Assembly: GCA_003517285.1 (NCBI GenBank) | Contig: DPAW01000025.1 | Coordinates: 1-19,696 of the forward strand | From: Verrucomicrobiales bacterium | GTDB lineage: Bacteria; Verrucomicrobiota; Verrucomicrobiia; Limisphaerales; UBA1100 | Direction: 5' to 3' | DNA: 19,696 nt | In this document: positions 7,691 to 16,592 of the stretch, one piece after another | Position numbering within the stretch: position 1 is the stretch's first letter | How the letters are laid out: every line of letters begins with the position of its first letter | Notes under the pieces: model-generated | Told to the model about the DNA's origin: nothing | Seen by the model: the letters and a program-made list of their open reading frames with translations, nothing else | Database searches by the model: none | Made by a program: the position numbers and the translations under genes

Positions 7691-10600
7691 ATGAATGGAG
7701 TACGCTTCATTGCGTTGCTGAGTGCGGTGTGGGTGCCGCTGCTTGGAGCGGGTGATTATTCCAAGCAGGTGCTGGCTGATAAGCCGGCATTGTATTTTCG
7801 TTTTGATCAGGTCGAGGGCAGTGTCATAACGCCGGAGGTGGGCGGTCTTGAAGGTGCATTAGCCGGTAACGCATTGATCACCGAGCACGGCCCGCGCGGC
7901 AAAGCGTATCCCGATTTTACCGCAAAGAATGCTGCTCTCAATTTGAGTGGCCCGGGGCAGTTTTTGCGAATCAAGGATCCCGGTGCCGAGAGTATTCTCG
8001 ATTTTGCTCAGGGCGATTCCATTACCATGGAAGCGTGGGTGAATCCTCAAACGATGGGCAAGTACTCCTACGTCATCGGCAAGGGGCGTACGGGCAATTC
8101 CGGCCAGAAAGCTGACAATCAAAACTACTCACTGCGTTTGGCTCAGCTCGGAAGTTCAGTCGGCATTACGTTTTTATTTCGGGACGCCAAAAATTCCGGT
8201 GACAATAGTTGGCATCGGTGGACATCCAAAACCGGATTCGCACTGGGCGGTTGGCATCACGTGGCGATTTCCTACACCTTTGGCAAACCTGAAACGATTT
8301 GTGGGTACATTGACGGTGAACCAGTTAAGGGTGTTTGGGATAAAGGCGGCGCCACCGATCAGGCTCCCTGGGTGGATGACGATGAATTATGGGTTGGCGC
8401 CGCGCTGGGCGGACAGATCGGCAGTACGCTGATTGGTGGTATTGATGAGGTTGCCCTCTATCGCCATGCGGTGAGCGCGGAGCGTATGAAGAAACGGTAT
8501 CGCTTTGATGCGCCGCGCTTCACCTTGCAGCCGGAGAAAGCGCCGCGAGATCATGTGCGGGTTGATTTGCATGAAGGCGTCAGTGAAAGTTGGAACCTGA
8601 TCGCAAATGACCCTGTGGTGAGCTTTCGGGAGCCGTCTTTTGCCATCCCGTTCCTGCCGAAGAAATACAACGCCCGAGGCATCATCGAAGATCGGTCCGA
8701 CGTATTCCTTCTGCGCGCGGAATCTTCTGTGGAAATACCGAAAGGCAAAGTACGGGTGCTATTGCGCTCGCGCACCACGTCACGCCTGTGGCTGGGCGGG
8801 GAAGTGGTGGCGACCCTGGGTAAAGCGTCAACCAGAACAAGTGCGCACGGCAAGGTCTCCGCAGAGCCGGCCGATATGGGGCCGGTGACGCGGTTGTTGC
8901 GGCCGGGAACTCAGGAAACGGTTGTGGAAGTGGATTCCACAGGTGGGGTTCAGCATCTGTTATTGGAGGCCTTCGTCGGTGGCGCAGGAAAGCGACGTCC
9001 AGAAACAGGCGAATTGTGCGTCGCTGTTTCGGTCGACGGGAAACCATTTCAGATAATCTCCCCCGAGGGCTCTTGGCAGTTAACTGATTCCAATTGGCGC
9101 CAGCAATATTCGGCTGCGCAAGAACGGATGCGGTTTTTCAATAGCCAACGGAGGGCGGCACTTGGGGTAAAGGAATATGAACGATGGACGGCTCGCCACC
9201 AGATCGTTCGTGAATGGGCTGCTAAACACCTTCAAGTTACTGTTCCGGCGGCGATCGAGGGCTTTCCGGCCCAGAATCCCATTGATCATTTTATCAATGC
9301 CAAGCTGAAGCAGGCCGGGCATGACCCGATGCCATTGACGGATGATGACGCCTTTTTGCGGCGGGCATCGCTTGACGCCAATGGAATTGGCCCAAGCGAA
9401 TCGTCTCAAAATCAACTCATGGAAGATCAAGGCCCGAACCGGCGCGCCAAAGCGATTGATCGCCTCTTGGACAATGAACTCGCTTGGGCGGATCACTGGA
9501 CGAGCTACTGGCAGGATGTGTTGGCGGAGAATCCAAACATTCTGAAGCCGAAGCTGAACAACACCGGCCCGTTCCGGTTCTGGATCCATGAATCCCTACA
9601 GGACAACAAGCCGATGGATCGGTTCGTTACAGAGCTGATCATGATGGAGGGCAGTCAGCACTACGGCGGCCCACGTGGTTTTGGGGTGGCCACGCAGAAT
9701 GATGTGCCGATGGCGGCTAAGGCGCAGGTCGTAGGGCAGGCGTTTCTTGGGATGCAAATGAAATGCGCGCGCTGTCATGATGCGCCGTTTCATTCCTACA
9801 ACCAAAAGGATCTCTTCAGTATGGCCGCCATGCTGAGCCGTAAGCCAGTGGCCGTCCCCAAGACCAGCAGTGTGCCGGTGGTGCCCGGACATAAATCGCG
9901 TGTGGAGGTGAGCTTGGTTCCAGGGACGGCAGTAAAGCCCGATTGGCCGTTTAAAACTGATGAACTGAGTGAACCGATCTCCAATGATTCACGGGCGCAA
10001 CTGGCCGCTATGATTACGCATGGTCACGGGGAACGGTTTGCTGAAGTGACCGTGAATCGTGTCTGGCAGCGCTATCTGGGTTGGGGATTGGTGGAGCCGG
10101 CGGATGACTGGGAGAATGCCGAGGCATCTCATCCACAGTTGTTGAAATGGCTCGCTCGCGAGTTCCTTGTGAGTGGCTACGACCTGAAACATGTGGCGCG
10201 GTTGATCATGAATTCGCACGTCTATCAAAGGCAGGTGGATCCGGCATTTACTGCAGCCGGGGAGGCTGGAGAACGGGTGTATGCCGGCCCGGCCCGCCGA
10301 CGTCTCTCGGCTGAGCAGGTGGTGGATTCGCTTTTCGCCGTGGCAGGAAAGGAGATGGACGTGGAACCGCTCACTTTGGATATCAATGGGCGGGGCACGG
10401 TCGTGACGTTCCTGAATCTCGGAACGCCACGCCGCGCTTGGCAATTTACATCGCTTTCAAATGAGCGCGACCGACCGTCACTCGCCATTCCTAAGGCGCA
10501 ATCGGTGGTGGATGTACTGCAAACCTTCGGCTGGCGTGATGCTAGGCAGGATGCGCTGACACGTCGGGACCATGAGCCAAATGTCCTGCAACCCTCGGCA

Positions 10601-11014
10601 CTGGCCAACGGCATTGTGGGGCGACGCATCGCGCAGTTGTCCGATGACAGTGCCTTCACGGAATTGGCGTTGCGATCGGTGGATTGCCGGGAGTTGGTGC
10701 GTTTGATTTACCGACGTGTGCTGGGGCGCGCCCCAGCAGAGGAAGAACTCATCACCATGGATCAATATCTTTGTGTCACCTACGCCAATCGCATCGTAAA
10801 GAATGCGCCGCAATTAATTCGTCAGGAAAAGGTGCTGGATGTTTCCTGGAATAATCATCTCTCAGAGGAAGCCAACCGGATCAAGGTGGAACTGGAGAAG
10901 CGCGTGTTGGCGGGGGATCCGCTGACCAATCGATTGCGACCTGAATGGCGTGAGCGACTGGAAGATGTAGTGTACGCGTTGGTAAATTCACCAGAGTTTA
11001 TTTTTGTGCCATGA
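7691..11014 (+). CDS. LamG / DUF1549 / DUF1553 exported protein (pair 2, large subunit)
   Basis: The product has 1107 residues from ATG 7691 (an upstream TTG at 7673 is in frame but would lengthen the leader needlessly). The signal peptide is MNGVRFIALLSAVWVPLLGAG. Residues about 25-270 form a LamG-type jelly roll (YFRFDQVEGS, SITMEAWVNPQ, GGWHHVAISY, GYIDGEPV, IGGIDEVALYRHAVSAERM). A beta-rich stretch of unknown type spans about 275-480. DUF1549 follows (PIDHFINAKLKQAGHDPM, FLRRASLDANGIGPS), reaching a CXXCH at C692, C695, H696 (CARCHDAPFHSYNQKDL). DUF1553 closes it, with VNRVWQRYLGWGLVEPADDW and a C-terminal YALVNSPEFIF. Compared with pair 1 it lacks the N-terminal CX4CH domain, which is replaced by LamG, a fold often used for carbohydrate or surface contact. 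The last four bases overlap the DUF1501 start. Confidence 0.92.
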   Translation: MNGVRFIALLSAVWVPLLGAGDYSKQVLADKPALYFRFDQVEGSVITPEVGGLEGALAGNALITEHGPRGKAYPDFTAKNAALNLSGPGQFLRIKDPGAESILDFAQGDSITMEAWVNPQTMGKYSYVIGKGRTGNSGQKADNQNYSLRLAQLGSSVGITFLFRDAKNSGDNSWHRWTSKTGFALGGWHHVAISYTFGKPETICGYIDGEPVKGVWDKGGATDQAPWVDDDELWVGAALGGQIGSTLIGGIDEVALYRHAVSAERMKKRYRFDAPRFTLQPEKAPRDHVRVDLHEGVSESWNLIANDPVVSFREPSFAIPFLPKKYNARGIIEDRSDVFLLRAESSVEIPKGKVRVLLRSRTTSRLWLGGEVVATLGKASTRTSAHGKVSAEPADMGPVTRLLRPGTQETVVEVDSTGGVQHLLLEAFVGGAGKRRPETGELCVAVSVDGKPFQIISPEGSWQLTDSNWRQQYSAAQERMRFFNSQRRAALGVKEYERWTARHQIVREWAAKHLQVTVPAAIEGFPAQNPIDHFINAKLKQAGHDPMPLTDDDAFLRRASLDANGIGPSESSQNQLMEDQGPNRRAKAIDRLLDNELAWADHWTSYWQDVLAENPNILKPKLNNTGPFRFWIHESLQDNKPMDRFVTELIMMEGSQHYGGPRGFGVATQNDVPMAAKAQVVGQAFLGMQMKCARCHDAPFHSYNQKDLFSMAAMLSRKPVAVPKTSSVPVVPGHKSRVEVSLVPGTAVKPDWPFKTDELSEPISNDSRAQLAAMITHGHGERFAEVTVNRVWQRYLGWGLVEPADDWENAEASHPQLLKWLAREFLVSGYDLKHVARLIMNSHVYQRQVDPAFTAAGEAGERVYAGPARRRLSAEQVVDSLFAVAGKEMDVEPLTLDINGRGTVVTFLNLGTPRRAWQFTSLSNERDRPSLAIPKAQSVVDVLQTFGWRDARQDALTRRDHEPNVLQPSALANGIVGRRIAQLSDDSAFTELALRSVDCRELVRLIYRRVLGRAPAEEELITMDQYLCVTYANRIVKNAPQLIRQEKVLDVSWNNHLSEEANRIKVELEKRVLAGDPLTNRLRPEWRERLEDVVYALVNSPEFIFVP

Positions 11015-12288
11015 TCGATCGTCGACAATTTCTCGCCGGAACAGCCGCCGCGGCCGCAATGCCCTCAGTGTTGCATTCTGCGCCGCGGCCGAATTTTGCG
11101 CCGGGCAACGTGGAGCATTGCATCCATATCTGGCTCGGTGGCGGTGCGTGCCATGTGGACACCTGGGATCCGAAAATTAAAGGCGATCCCAAGCTTAAAA
11201 AGCCGGGCTCCTACTATGATGCCATCGATACCTCCGTGCCCGGCTTGCAGGTCTGCGAGCATCTCAGTAAATGCGCGAAGGTGATGGAGCATTTCTCGTT
11301 ATTGCGATCGGTGCATCATGAGGCTGTGGATGAACATGCGGCTGCCACTAACGAGATGCACACCGGCCGACCGGTTAGTGGAACCATCGTGTATCCCTCC
11401 ATTGGCTCGGCGGTAGCGCATGAACGTGGCAAGGCCACCGACGGCGCACCGGCTTATGTGGTGATGGGGTATCCGAATCTTACTCGCGGGCCGGGTTTTT
11501 TGGGCGCCAAGCATGGGTTTATCTACCTCACGAATACGGAAAATGGGCCGTCAGGTTTGACGCGTCCGGCGAACATCTCCACCTCGCGACAGGCCTCGCG
11601 GGATCGCCTGTTGGGTATGGCACGGAAATCGTTTGTGCAACGCAATCTGAAAGACACGGTGATTCGCCAATATAATGACGCGATCGGTGAATCGCAGGAG
11701 TTGATGAACGGTGAGTTCATGGGAGCCTTTAACTTAAAATCCGAATCCAGTTCATTGCGTAACGCGTACGGTGGTGAATTCGGCCAGCGCTGCCTATTGG
11801 CGCGTCGATTGATTCAGCGGGGTGTTCGCTTTCAGGAAGTGTCCTTCAATTTGAATTTCGTCAACGGTACGGGCTGGGATACGCATAATGATGGCCAATT
11901 AAAGCAGCACCTAATTATCCAACAACTGGATCAGGCGTTGGCGACGTTGGTGACGGATCTGAAGGCCCATAAGCTGCTCGATAAGACATTGATCGTGGTG
12001 TCCACAGAATTTGGGCGTCCGCCGGAATTCGATGGCGGTGGCGGGCGCGGACACCAATCGCGTGCGTTTACCGTCGCCCTAGCCGGTGGCGGTTTGAAGA
12101 ACGGGCAGGCGATTGGCGTGACTGATGAGATCGGTAAGTCAGTGGTCGAGCGTCCGATATCTGTGCCGGACCTGTTTGCCACCATCCACTGGGCCATGGG
12201 CGTGAACCCTAGTAAAAACCTGTATGACGGCGATCGCCCTGTCCCCATTACCGATCACGGCAAGCCCGTGAAGGAGTTGTTTGTTTAG
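11011..12288 (+). CDS. DUF1501 family protein, divergent subgroup (pair 2, partner)
   Basis: The product has 425 residues. Its ATG overlaps the preceding stop as ATGA, a classic coupling signal. The leader is short and twin-arginine-like (MIDRRQFLAGTAAAAAMP, R4-R5). Signature regions are GGGACHVDTWD near residue 47, GWDTHND (288-294), and TEFGRPPEF (332-340) followed by a glycine run and GRGHQ. The family's usual Asp-His pair in this last block is Gly347-His348 here, whereas the first DUF1501 protein in this window has Asp378-His379. The two paralogues are clearly related but diverged. The product is expected in the periplasm, working with the LamG-DUF1549/1553 protein. Function beyond family membership is not known. 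Confidence 0.92.
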   Translation: MIDRRQFLAGTAAAAAMPSVLHSAPRPNFAPGNVEHCIHIWLGGGACHVDTWDPKIKGDPKLKKPGSYYDAIDTSVPGLQVCEHLSKCAKVMEHFSLLRSVHHEAVDEHAAATNEMHTGRPVSGTIVYPSIGSAVAHERGKATDGAPAYVVMGYPNLTRGPGFLGAKHGFIYLTNTENGPSGLTRPANISTSRQASRDRLLGMARKSFVQRNLKDTVIRQYNDAIGESQELMNGEFMGAFNLKSESSSLRNAYGGEFGQRCLLARRLIQRGVRFQEVSFNLNFVNGTGWDTHNDGQLKQHLIIQQLDQALATLVTDLKAHKLLDKTLIVVSTEFGRPPEFDGGGGRGHQSRAFTVALAGGGLKNGQAIGVTDEIGKSVVERPISVPDLFATIHWAMGVNPSKNLYDGDRPVPITDHGKPVKELFV

Positions 12289-12310
12289 TGTTTGAATATG
12301 GTGCGGTAAA

Positions 12311-12316
12311 AGGAGG
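12311..12316 (+). promoter_or_regulatory. Strong Shine-Dalgarno deciding the DUF1592-type start
   Basis: AGGAGG, within a longer AAAAGGAGGT match, lies 4 bases before GTG 12321 and 13 before ATG 12330. It argues against the earlier in-frame GTG at 12288, which overlaps the previous stop codon and would put a charged segment ahead of the signal peptide. Confidence 0.75.
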
Positions 12317-12320
12317 TCTA

Positions 12321-14216
12321 GTGCAGCGCATGGGTTGGTTTCGGGTAATTTTGTGTTTAGTGGCCGGCAGCATAACTGTGACTGCGGCGGTGGATCCGGC
12401 CAAAGCTTCTTTTGCCAAGGATATTCTCCCGTTACTGGAAGATCATTGTTATGCCTGCCACGGCGACGGCGAGACAAAGGGAGGGTTGGCGCTGGACGTA
12501 TTTCAAACGGAAAAAGACGTCCACCACGGCTACAAGATTTGGGAGCAAATTCGTAAGTTGGTGGCCGCCGGGGAAATGCCGCCGGAAGGCCGGAAGAAGC
12601 GTCCCAAAGATGAGGAGCGGGACCTGCTGGCAGATTGGTCGCGTCATTCACTTGATACCTTTTACCGGACAGCTCCCCCGGATCCCGGCCGGGTAACGGT
12701 TCGGCGGCTGAACCGCAGTGAATACAACAATGTTGTGCGCGATTTGTTGTTTGTGGATTTCAAGCCAGCCAAAGATTTTCCAGCGGACGATACGGGATAT
12801 GGTTTTGATAACATTGGTGATGTGCTTTCGATGTCGCCGTTATTGATGGAGAAATATCTGGATGCCGCGGAAACCATCGCCGCGGTGGCTGTCGTGATTC
12901 CGCCGAAGGAAGAGGGGCCCACTGAATTTCAAAAAGAGTACTTTAAATTGCCGGTCGCAAAGGATGCGGAAGCAGGCGCCTTCGATGTGTTTGTGGCAAA
13001 ATTTATGAGGCGGGCGTATCGACGTGAGATTCGAGATGCTGAGATAACTCGCATGCTTGCGGTGAGCAAGGCGGCGGCCGGCGAAGGGGCGCCACTTGAG
13101 GCGCGTGTGCAGGTGGTGATACAGGCGGTCATGGTTTCCCCGCATTTTCTTTTTCGCTGGGAACTGGATGGGGCGCCATCAAATCCCAAGGCAATCCGGC
13201 GTTTGAATGAATACGAACTAGCTTCTCGACTGGCATTTTTCATTTGGAGCAGTGGGCCGGATGATCGCTTGTTGGATTTGGCGGCCAAAGGGGTGCTTCG
13301 TAAACAGCTCGAATCTGAAGTGCAGCGAATGTTGGCTGATTCCAGGGCGGAAGCGTTGGTGGAGAATTTTGCCGGTCAATGGCTGCAGTTGCGCAATTTG
13401 GATATCGTGCGACCTGATAAAAATCTGTTCCCGGTTTACACCCCGGAATTACGTGAGGATATGCGTCAGGAAACCGAGTTGCTTTTCGTTGATGTTCTGC
13501 GAGAGAACCGGCCACTCACCGAATTATTGACTGCGCGTTATTCGTTTGTGAACGAGCGTTTGGCTGCCTTGTATGGCTTGCCAAATGTTCAGGGTGAGGC
13601 GTTTCGGAAAGTGGTGTTACGCGGAAACACACGAGCTGGAGTCTTGGGGCATGCCAGTGTGCTGACTCTGACCAGTGACCCGGACCGCACATCGCCGGTA
13701 AAACGGGGTAAATACGTGCTCGATAATATCTTGGGCACACCGCCACCGCCACCGCCGCAAAATGTTCCGGAATTGGAAGAGGCCGGTGAGATTAAAGGCA
13801 CCATGCGTGAACAAATGGCCAAGCACAGCACAAATGCCGTATGCGCCTCTTGCCATAAGAAAATGGATCCGATTGGGTTTGCGTTTGAAAACTTTGACGC
13901 CATCGGGCGTTACCGAACGGAGGACAATGGCGCGCCAGTGGATGCGGGCGGGCAACTTGATAGCGGCGAGCCTTTCAGAGATGCAGCGGAGTTGCGGGAG
14001 ATTTTTGCGACTAAGAAATCGGATTTGTTTATCCGTTGCGTTACAGAGAAGATGCTGACTTATGCTTTGGGACGCGGGCTTGAATATTACGATAAACGGC
14101 CGGTTGATAAAATTGTTGAGCGGTTGAAGGGCAATGAGGATCGATCGTTTCACTTGGTGATGGGTATCGTGGGAAGCCTGCCATTCGATATGAAGCGTGG
14201 TGAAGCGGCCCCATAA
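12321..14216 (+). CDS. PSCyt1 / DUF1587-1595-1592-1588-1585 multidomain cytochrome-like protein (pair 3, large subunit)
   Basis: The product has 631 residues from GTG 12321; ATG 12330 is the alternative. A signal peptide (MGWFRVILCLVAGSITVTAA) precedes a PSCyt1 class-I cytochrome c domain with C43-X-X-C46-H47 (CYACHGDG) and a candidate distal ligand in GEMPPEG. The order then follows the family: DUF1587 (VRRLNRSEYNNVVRDLL), DUF1595 (FMRRAYRREI), DUF1592 (RRLNEYELASRLAFFIWSSGPDD through FAGQWLQLRNL), DUF1588 (GVLGHASVLTLTSDPDRTSPVKRG, then a poly-proline run) and DUF1585 (CVTEKMLTYALGRGLEYYD). A second CXXCH is at C508, C511, H512 (CASCHKKMDPIGFAFENFD). The architecture is complete with no truncation. 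It suggests a periplasmic di-haem protein that transfers electrons to or from an unknown reaction. The DUF1552 gene follows after 51 bases, its usual partner. Confidence 0.94.
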   Translation: MQRMGWFRVILCLVAGSITVTAAVDPAKASFAKDILPLLEDHCYACHGDGETKGGLALDVFQTEKDVHHGYKIWEQIRKLVAAGEMPPEGRKKRPKDEERDLLADWSRHSLDTFYRTAPPDPGRVTVRRLNRSEYNNVVRDLLFVDFKPAKDFPADDTGYGFDNIGDVLSMSPLLMEKYLDAAETIAAVAVVIPPKEEGPTEFQKEYFKLPVAKDAEAGAFDVFVAKFMRRAYRREIRDAEITRMLAVSKAAAGEGAPLEARVQVVIQAVMVSPHFLFRWELDGAPSNPKAIRRLNEYELASRLAFFIWSSGPDDRLLDLAAKGVLRKQLESEVQRMLADSRAEALVENFAGQWLQLRNLDIVRPDKNLFPVYTPELREDMRQETELLFVDVLRENRPLTELLTARYSFVNERLAALYGLPNVQGEAFRKVVLRGNTRAGVLGHASVLTLTSDPDRTSPVKRGKYVLDNILGTPPPPPPQNVPELEEAGEIKGTMREQMAKHSTNAVCASCHKKMDPIGFAFENFDAIGRYRTEDNGAPVDAGGQLDSGEPFRDAAELREIFATKKSDLFIRCVTEKMLTYALGRGLEYYDKRPVDKIVERLKGNEDRSFHLVMGIVGSLPFDMKRGEAAP

Positions 14217-14267
14217 TGTCGGCTTGTTTATTGAACTAATTCAGGTTAGAATACGTCTAAGGAACGC

Positions 14268-15611
14268 ATGGGAAAAATGAAACAACTTTCACGGAGAACA
14301 TTTTTGCGGGGTGCTGGAACAGCTATTGCGTTGCCGGCACTGGAGGCCATGATCCCGGGCAAGGCGTTGGCTGCGGGGAATGTGAAATTTCCAACGCGTA
14401 TGGCGTTCGTGTACATTCCTAATGGCGTCATTCAAAAGGACTGGAACGTCAAAGGCGAGGGCACCGGATACCGGATGTCTCGCACATTGCAGCCTCTAGA
14501 AAAACATCGAGAAGATTTGCTGGTCTTTAGCGGCTTGGCTCACGAAAAGGCGGAATCCAACGGGGATGGTGCCGGAGATCATGCACGGGCCAATGCCACT
14601 TTTCTGACGGGCTGTCAGGCGCGTAAAACCAGCGGGGCTGATATTCGGCTGGGTGTCTCAGTCGATCAAGTGGCGGCACAGCAATTGGCGGGCAAAACCC
14701 GGTTGCCCTCACTGGAGTTGAGCAGTGAAGGCGTGCGATTGAGTGGGCGATGTGATTCCGGTTACAGCTGCGCGTACCAGTTTAATTTGGCTTGGAAAAA
14801 CGAAACCACACCTGTGCCTCCGGAATCTAATCCCAAGAAGGTGTTTGACCGACTGTTTGCGGGCGGTTTAGCCAAAGAGGCTTCGCAGGAGCGCAAGCGT
14901 CGTATGGCGTTGCGGAAAAGTATTCTTGATTTCGCGATGGACGATGCGAAGCAACTGGAGAAGCGCCTTGGTTATACGGACAAGCGAAAGCTCGATGAGT
15001 ATCTGGAATCTGTGCGGGAAATGGAGCGCCGCGTGGAGGCTATGGCTGAGTCCCCGGTGGATTTGCCGAAGGGTTTTTCTGTGCCTGCTGGCAAGCCCAA
15101 CGATTACGGGGAGCATGTTCGGCTCATGGCGGACATGATGGCCTTGGCGTTTCAAACCGATTCAACTCGTGTGATTTCCTATCTCATGGCGCACGATGGA
15201 TCGAACCGAAGCTATCCGGTGGTTGGCGTGAAAAGCGGTCACCACAGTCTGTCCCATCACCGGGACAATGCCGAGAAGGTGAAGTCGTTGGCTAAGATCG
15301 ATCGTTATCATGTGACGCTGTTTGCTCATCTCGTGGACCGTTTGAAAACCATCCCAGAAGGAGAAGGAACGTTGCTGGATCATTCCATGGTCGTATATGG
15401 CGGTGCAATTGGGGATGGCAATCGTCACACTCATTATGACTTACCCGTTCTGATGGCCGGTAAGGGCAATGGGGCGATTAAGCCGGGACGACATGTGGTC
15501 TATCCCAAGATGACGCCAATGGCCAACTTGTTCCTCAACATGCTCGATATCATGGGTACGTCAACCGATCAATTGGGTGACAGCACGGGCCGCTTGAAGG
15601 ACTTGGCTTAG
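14268..15611 (+). CDS. DUF1552 family protein, Tat-exported (pair 3, partner)
   Basis: The product has 447 residues. A good Shine-Dalgarno (TAAGGAA, 14258-14264) sits just before ATG 14268; ATG 14277 would lie too far from it. The leader is twin-arginine type (SRRTFLRGAG, R9-R10, then IALPALEAMIPGKALAA). Family markers include RMAFVYIPNGV near residue 45, LSSEGVR, GYTDKRKLDEYLESVREMERRV (about 240-262) and LMAHDGSNRSYPVVG followed by GHHSLSHH (about 306-330). A glycine-rich GGAIGDGNRHTHYDLPVLMAGKG comes near the C-terminus and supplies further histidines. DUF1552 is distantly related in style to DUF1501, and its genes almost always follow a DUF1592-type gene, as here. Its reaction is unknown. 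The stop lies seven bases from the convergent sahR stop. Confidence 0.93.
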   Translation: MGKMKQLSRRTFLRGAGTAIALPALEAMIPGKALAAGNVKFPTRMAFVYIPNGVIQKDWNVKGEGTGYRMSRTLQPLEKHREDLLVFSGLAHEKAESNGDGAGDHARANATFLTGCQARKTSGADIRLGVSVDQVAAQQLAGKTRLPSLELSSEGVRLSGRCDSGYSCAYQFNLAWKNETTPVPPESNPKKVFDRLFAGGLAKEASQERKRRMALRKSILDFAMDDAKQLEKRLGYTDKRKLDEYLESVREMERRVEAMAESPVDLPKGFSVPAGKPNDYGEHVRLMADMMALAFQTDSTRVISYLMAHDGSNRSYPVVGVKSGHHSLSHHRDNAEKVKSLAKIDRYHVTLFAHLVDRLKTIPEGEGTLLDHSMVVYGGAIGDGNRHTHYDLPVLMAGKGNGAIKPGRHVVYPKMTPMANLFLNMLDIMGTSTDQLGDSTGRLKDLA

Positions 15612-15618
15612 TCACTTC

Positions 15619-16548
15619 TCACTTCTCGGCTATTGCAAGCAGTGTAGTGAAATGCGGTGGTTCTTCTTCTCGGGCGGCTTCGGTGATTTCCGCCTGCTTA
15701 AAGCCAGCTTCAGTGATCCATTGGTGCAGCGTATTTTTCGGGAAGCCGAGCCAACGATCTCCGTATAAATCCCGAGCCTGCTCGAATTGATGTTCGAGCA
15801 AATCCAGAATGATCAAGCGTCCGCCGGGACGCAGGATTCGGTAGGCTGAGGCCAGTGCCGCTTCGGGGTGTTCGGCGTGATGTAAGGCTTGGCTGAACAG
15901 AGCCACATCCACTGTCTTGGCTCGGAGGGGAGGGTTTTCGATGTCGCCATGGCGGAACTCGAGGTTCTTGAGACCGTTTTTCTCTGCTTTGCGCTGGCCG
16001 AAATCCACGATGTGTTTGGAGTTATCCACGCAAATGACCTTGCGGGCATTACGGGCGAGGAGTTCCCCGACCAAACCCTCACCGGAACCGAGATCTGCGA
16101 TATCAAGCGGAGGCACAAGCTGCAGGAGTAGTTGGCCGAAGGCCTGCCAGGAACGGCCGGGACCGTATTTTTGATCAAACCGGCCGGCGACTTGATTGAA
16201 ATATACTTGGGCCTGCTCACTGCGTTGCTCGAGCACGCGCTTGAGATTGCGGCCGTCCTGTTCGTGTTCCTCGCCTTCGATGGCTATTTGCCGGGCCAAT
16301 TCAAGGCATTCCCGGGCTTGACGGGTGGTCTCTGGATTAATGCGGTACAGCGAGCGTTTGCCGTCTTTGCGAAACGTGAGCAGGCCATTTTCCTGAAGCA
16401 CACCAAGATGGGTTGAGATACGAGATTGGCCCAATTCGGTGATTTCCTGAAGTTCATTGACTGAGAGTTCCTCACGGCTCAATAAAGCAACCAGTCTAAG
16501 TCGGGTGGCGTCGGTAAGCGCTTTCAGAATTTTCAGTGATTGGCTCAT
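15619..16548 (-). CDS. sahR: SahR-type repressor: ArsR winged helix fused to SAM-methyltransferase-like SAH sensor
   Basis: The product has 309 residues. Residues 1-75 are an ArsR-type winged helix-turn-helix (LKALTDATRLRLVALL; ELGQSRISTHLGVLQENGLL as recognition region; a basic wing GKRSLYRI). The metal-binding cysteine motif of ArsR/SmtB proteins is absent. A linker leads to a class I methyltransferase fold with motif I DLGSGEG (152-158), the ribose-binding Asp in CVDNS (D175), and later SQALHHAEHPEAALA and RPGGRLIILDLLEH. In Proteobacteria SahR (ArsR family with a methylase-related effector domain) represses SAM-cycle genes and is released by S-adenosylhomocysteine. The divergent metK-ahcY neighbours here match that regulon core, so the assignment is strong by context. 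An active methyltransferase cannot be excluded. No clear Shine-Dalgarno precedes the ATG. Confidence 0.88.
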   Translation of the reverse strand: MSQSLKILKALTDATRLRLVALLSREELSVNELQEITELGQSRISTHLGVLQENGLLTFRKDGKRSLYRINPETTRQARECLELARQIAIEGEEHEQDGRNLKRVLEQRSEQAQVYFNQVAGRFDQKYGPGRSWQAFGQLLLQLVPPLDIADLGSGEGLVGELLARNARKVICVDNSKHIVDFGQRKAEKNGLKNLEFRHGDIENPPLRAKTVDVALFSQALHHAEHPEAALASAYRILRPGGRLIILDLLEHQFEQARDLYGDRWLGFPKNTLHQWITEAGFKQAEITEAAREEEPPHFTTLLAIAEK

Positions 16549-16564
16549 GGTGGAGAAAATTGAT

Positions 16565-16592
16565 TTGACGCTCTTTCAAAATTTAATATCTT
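16565..16592 (+). promoter_or_regulatory. Candidate sigma70-type promoter for metK-ahcY
   Basis: A -35-like TTGACG (16565-16570) is followed after 16 bases by TATCTT (16587-16592). Transcription would begin near 16599, giving a leader of about 40 bases that contains the inverted repeat at 16606-16623. This is a pattern match only; other -10 choices such as TAATAT (16584-16589) give poor spacing. Confidence 0.35.

Noticed and set aside
13738..13760. CCGCCA-type triplet run as a DNA tandem repeat
   Set aside because: It encodes the short poly-proline stretch normally found in DUF1588 regions and is too short to count as a repeat element.
16564..16580. Second inverted repeat TTTGA-N7-TCAAA as another SahR site
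   Set aside because: The arms are only five bases, the sequence does not resemble the 16606-16623 palindrome, and such repeats are expected by chance in AT-rich DNA.
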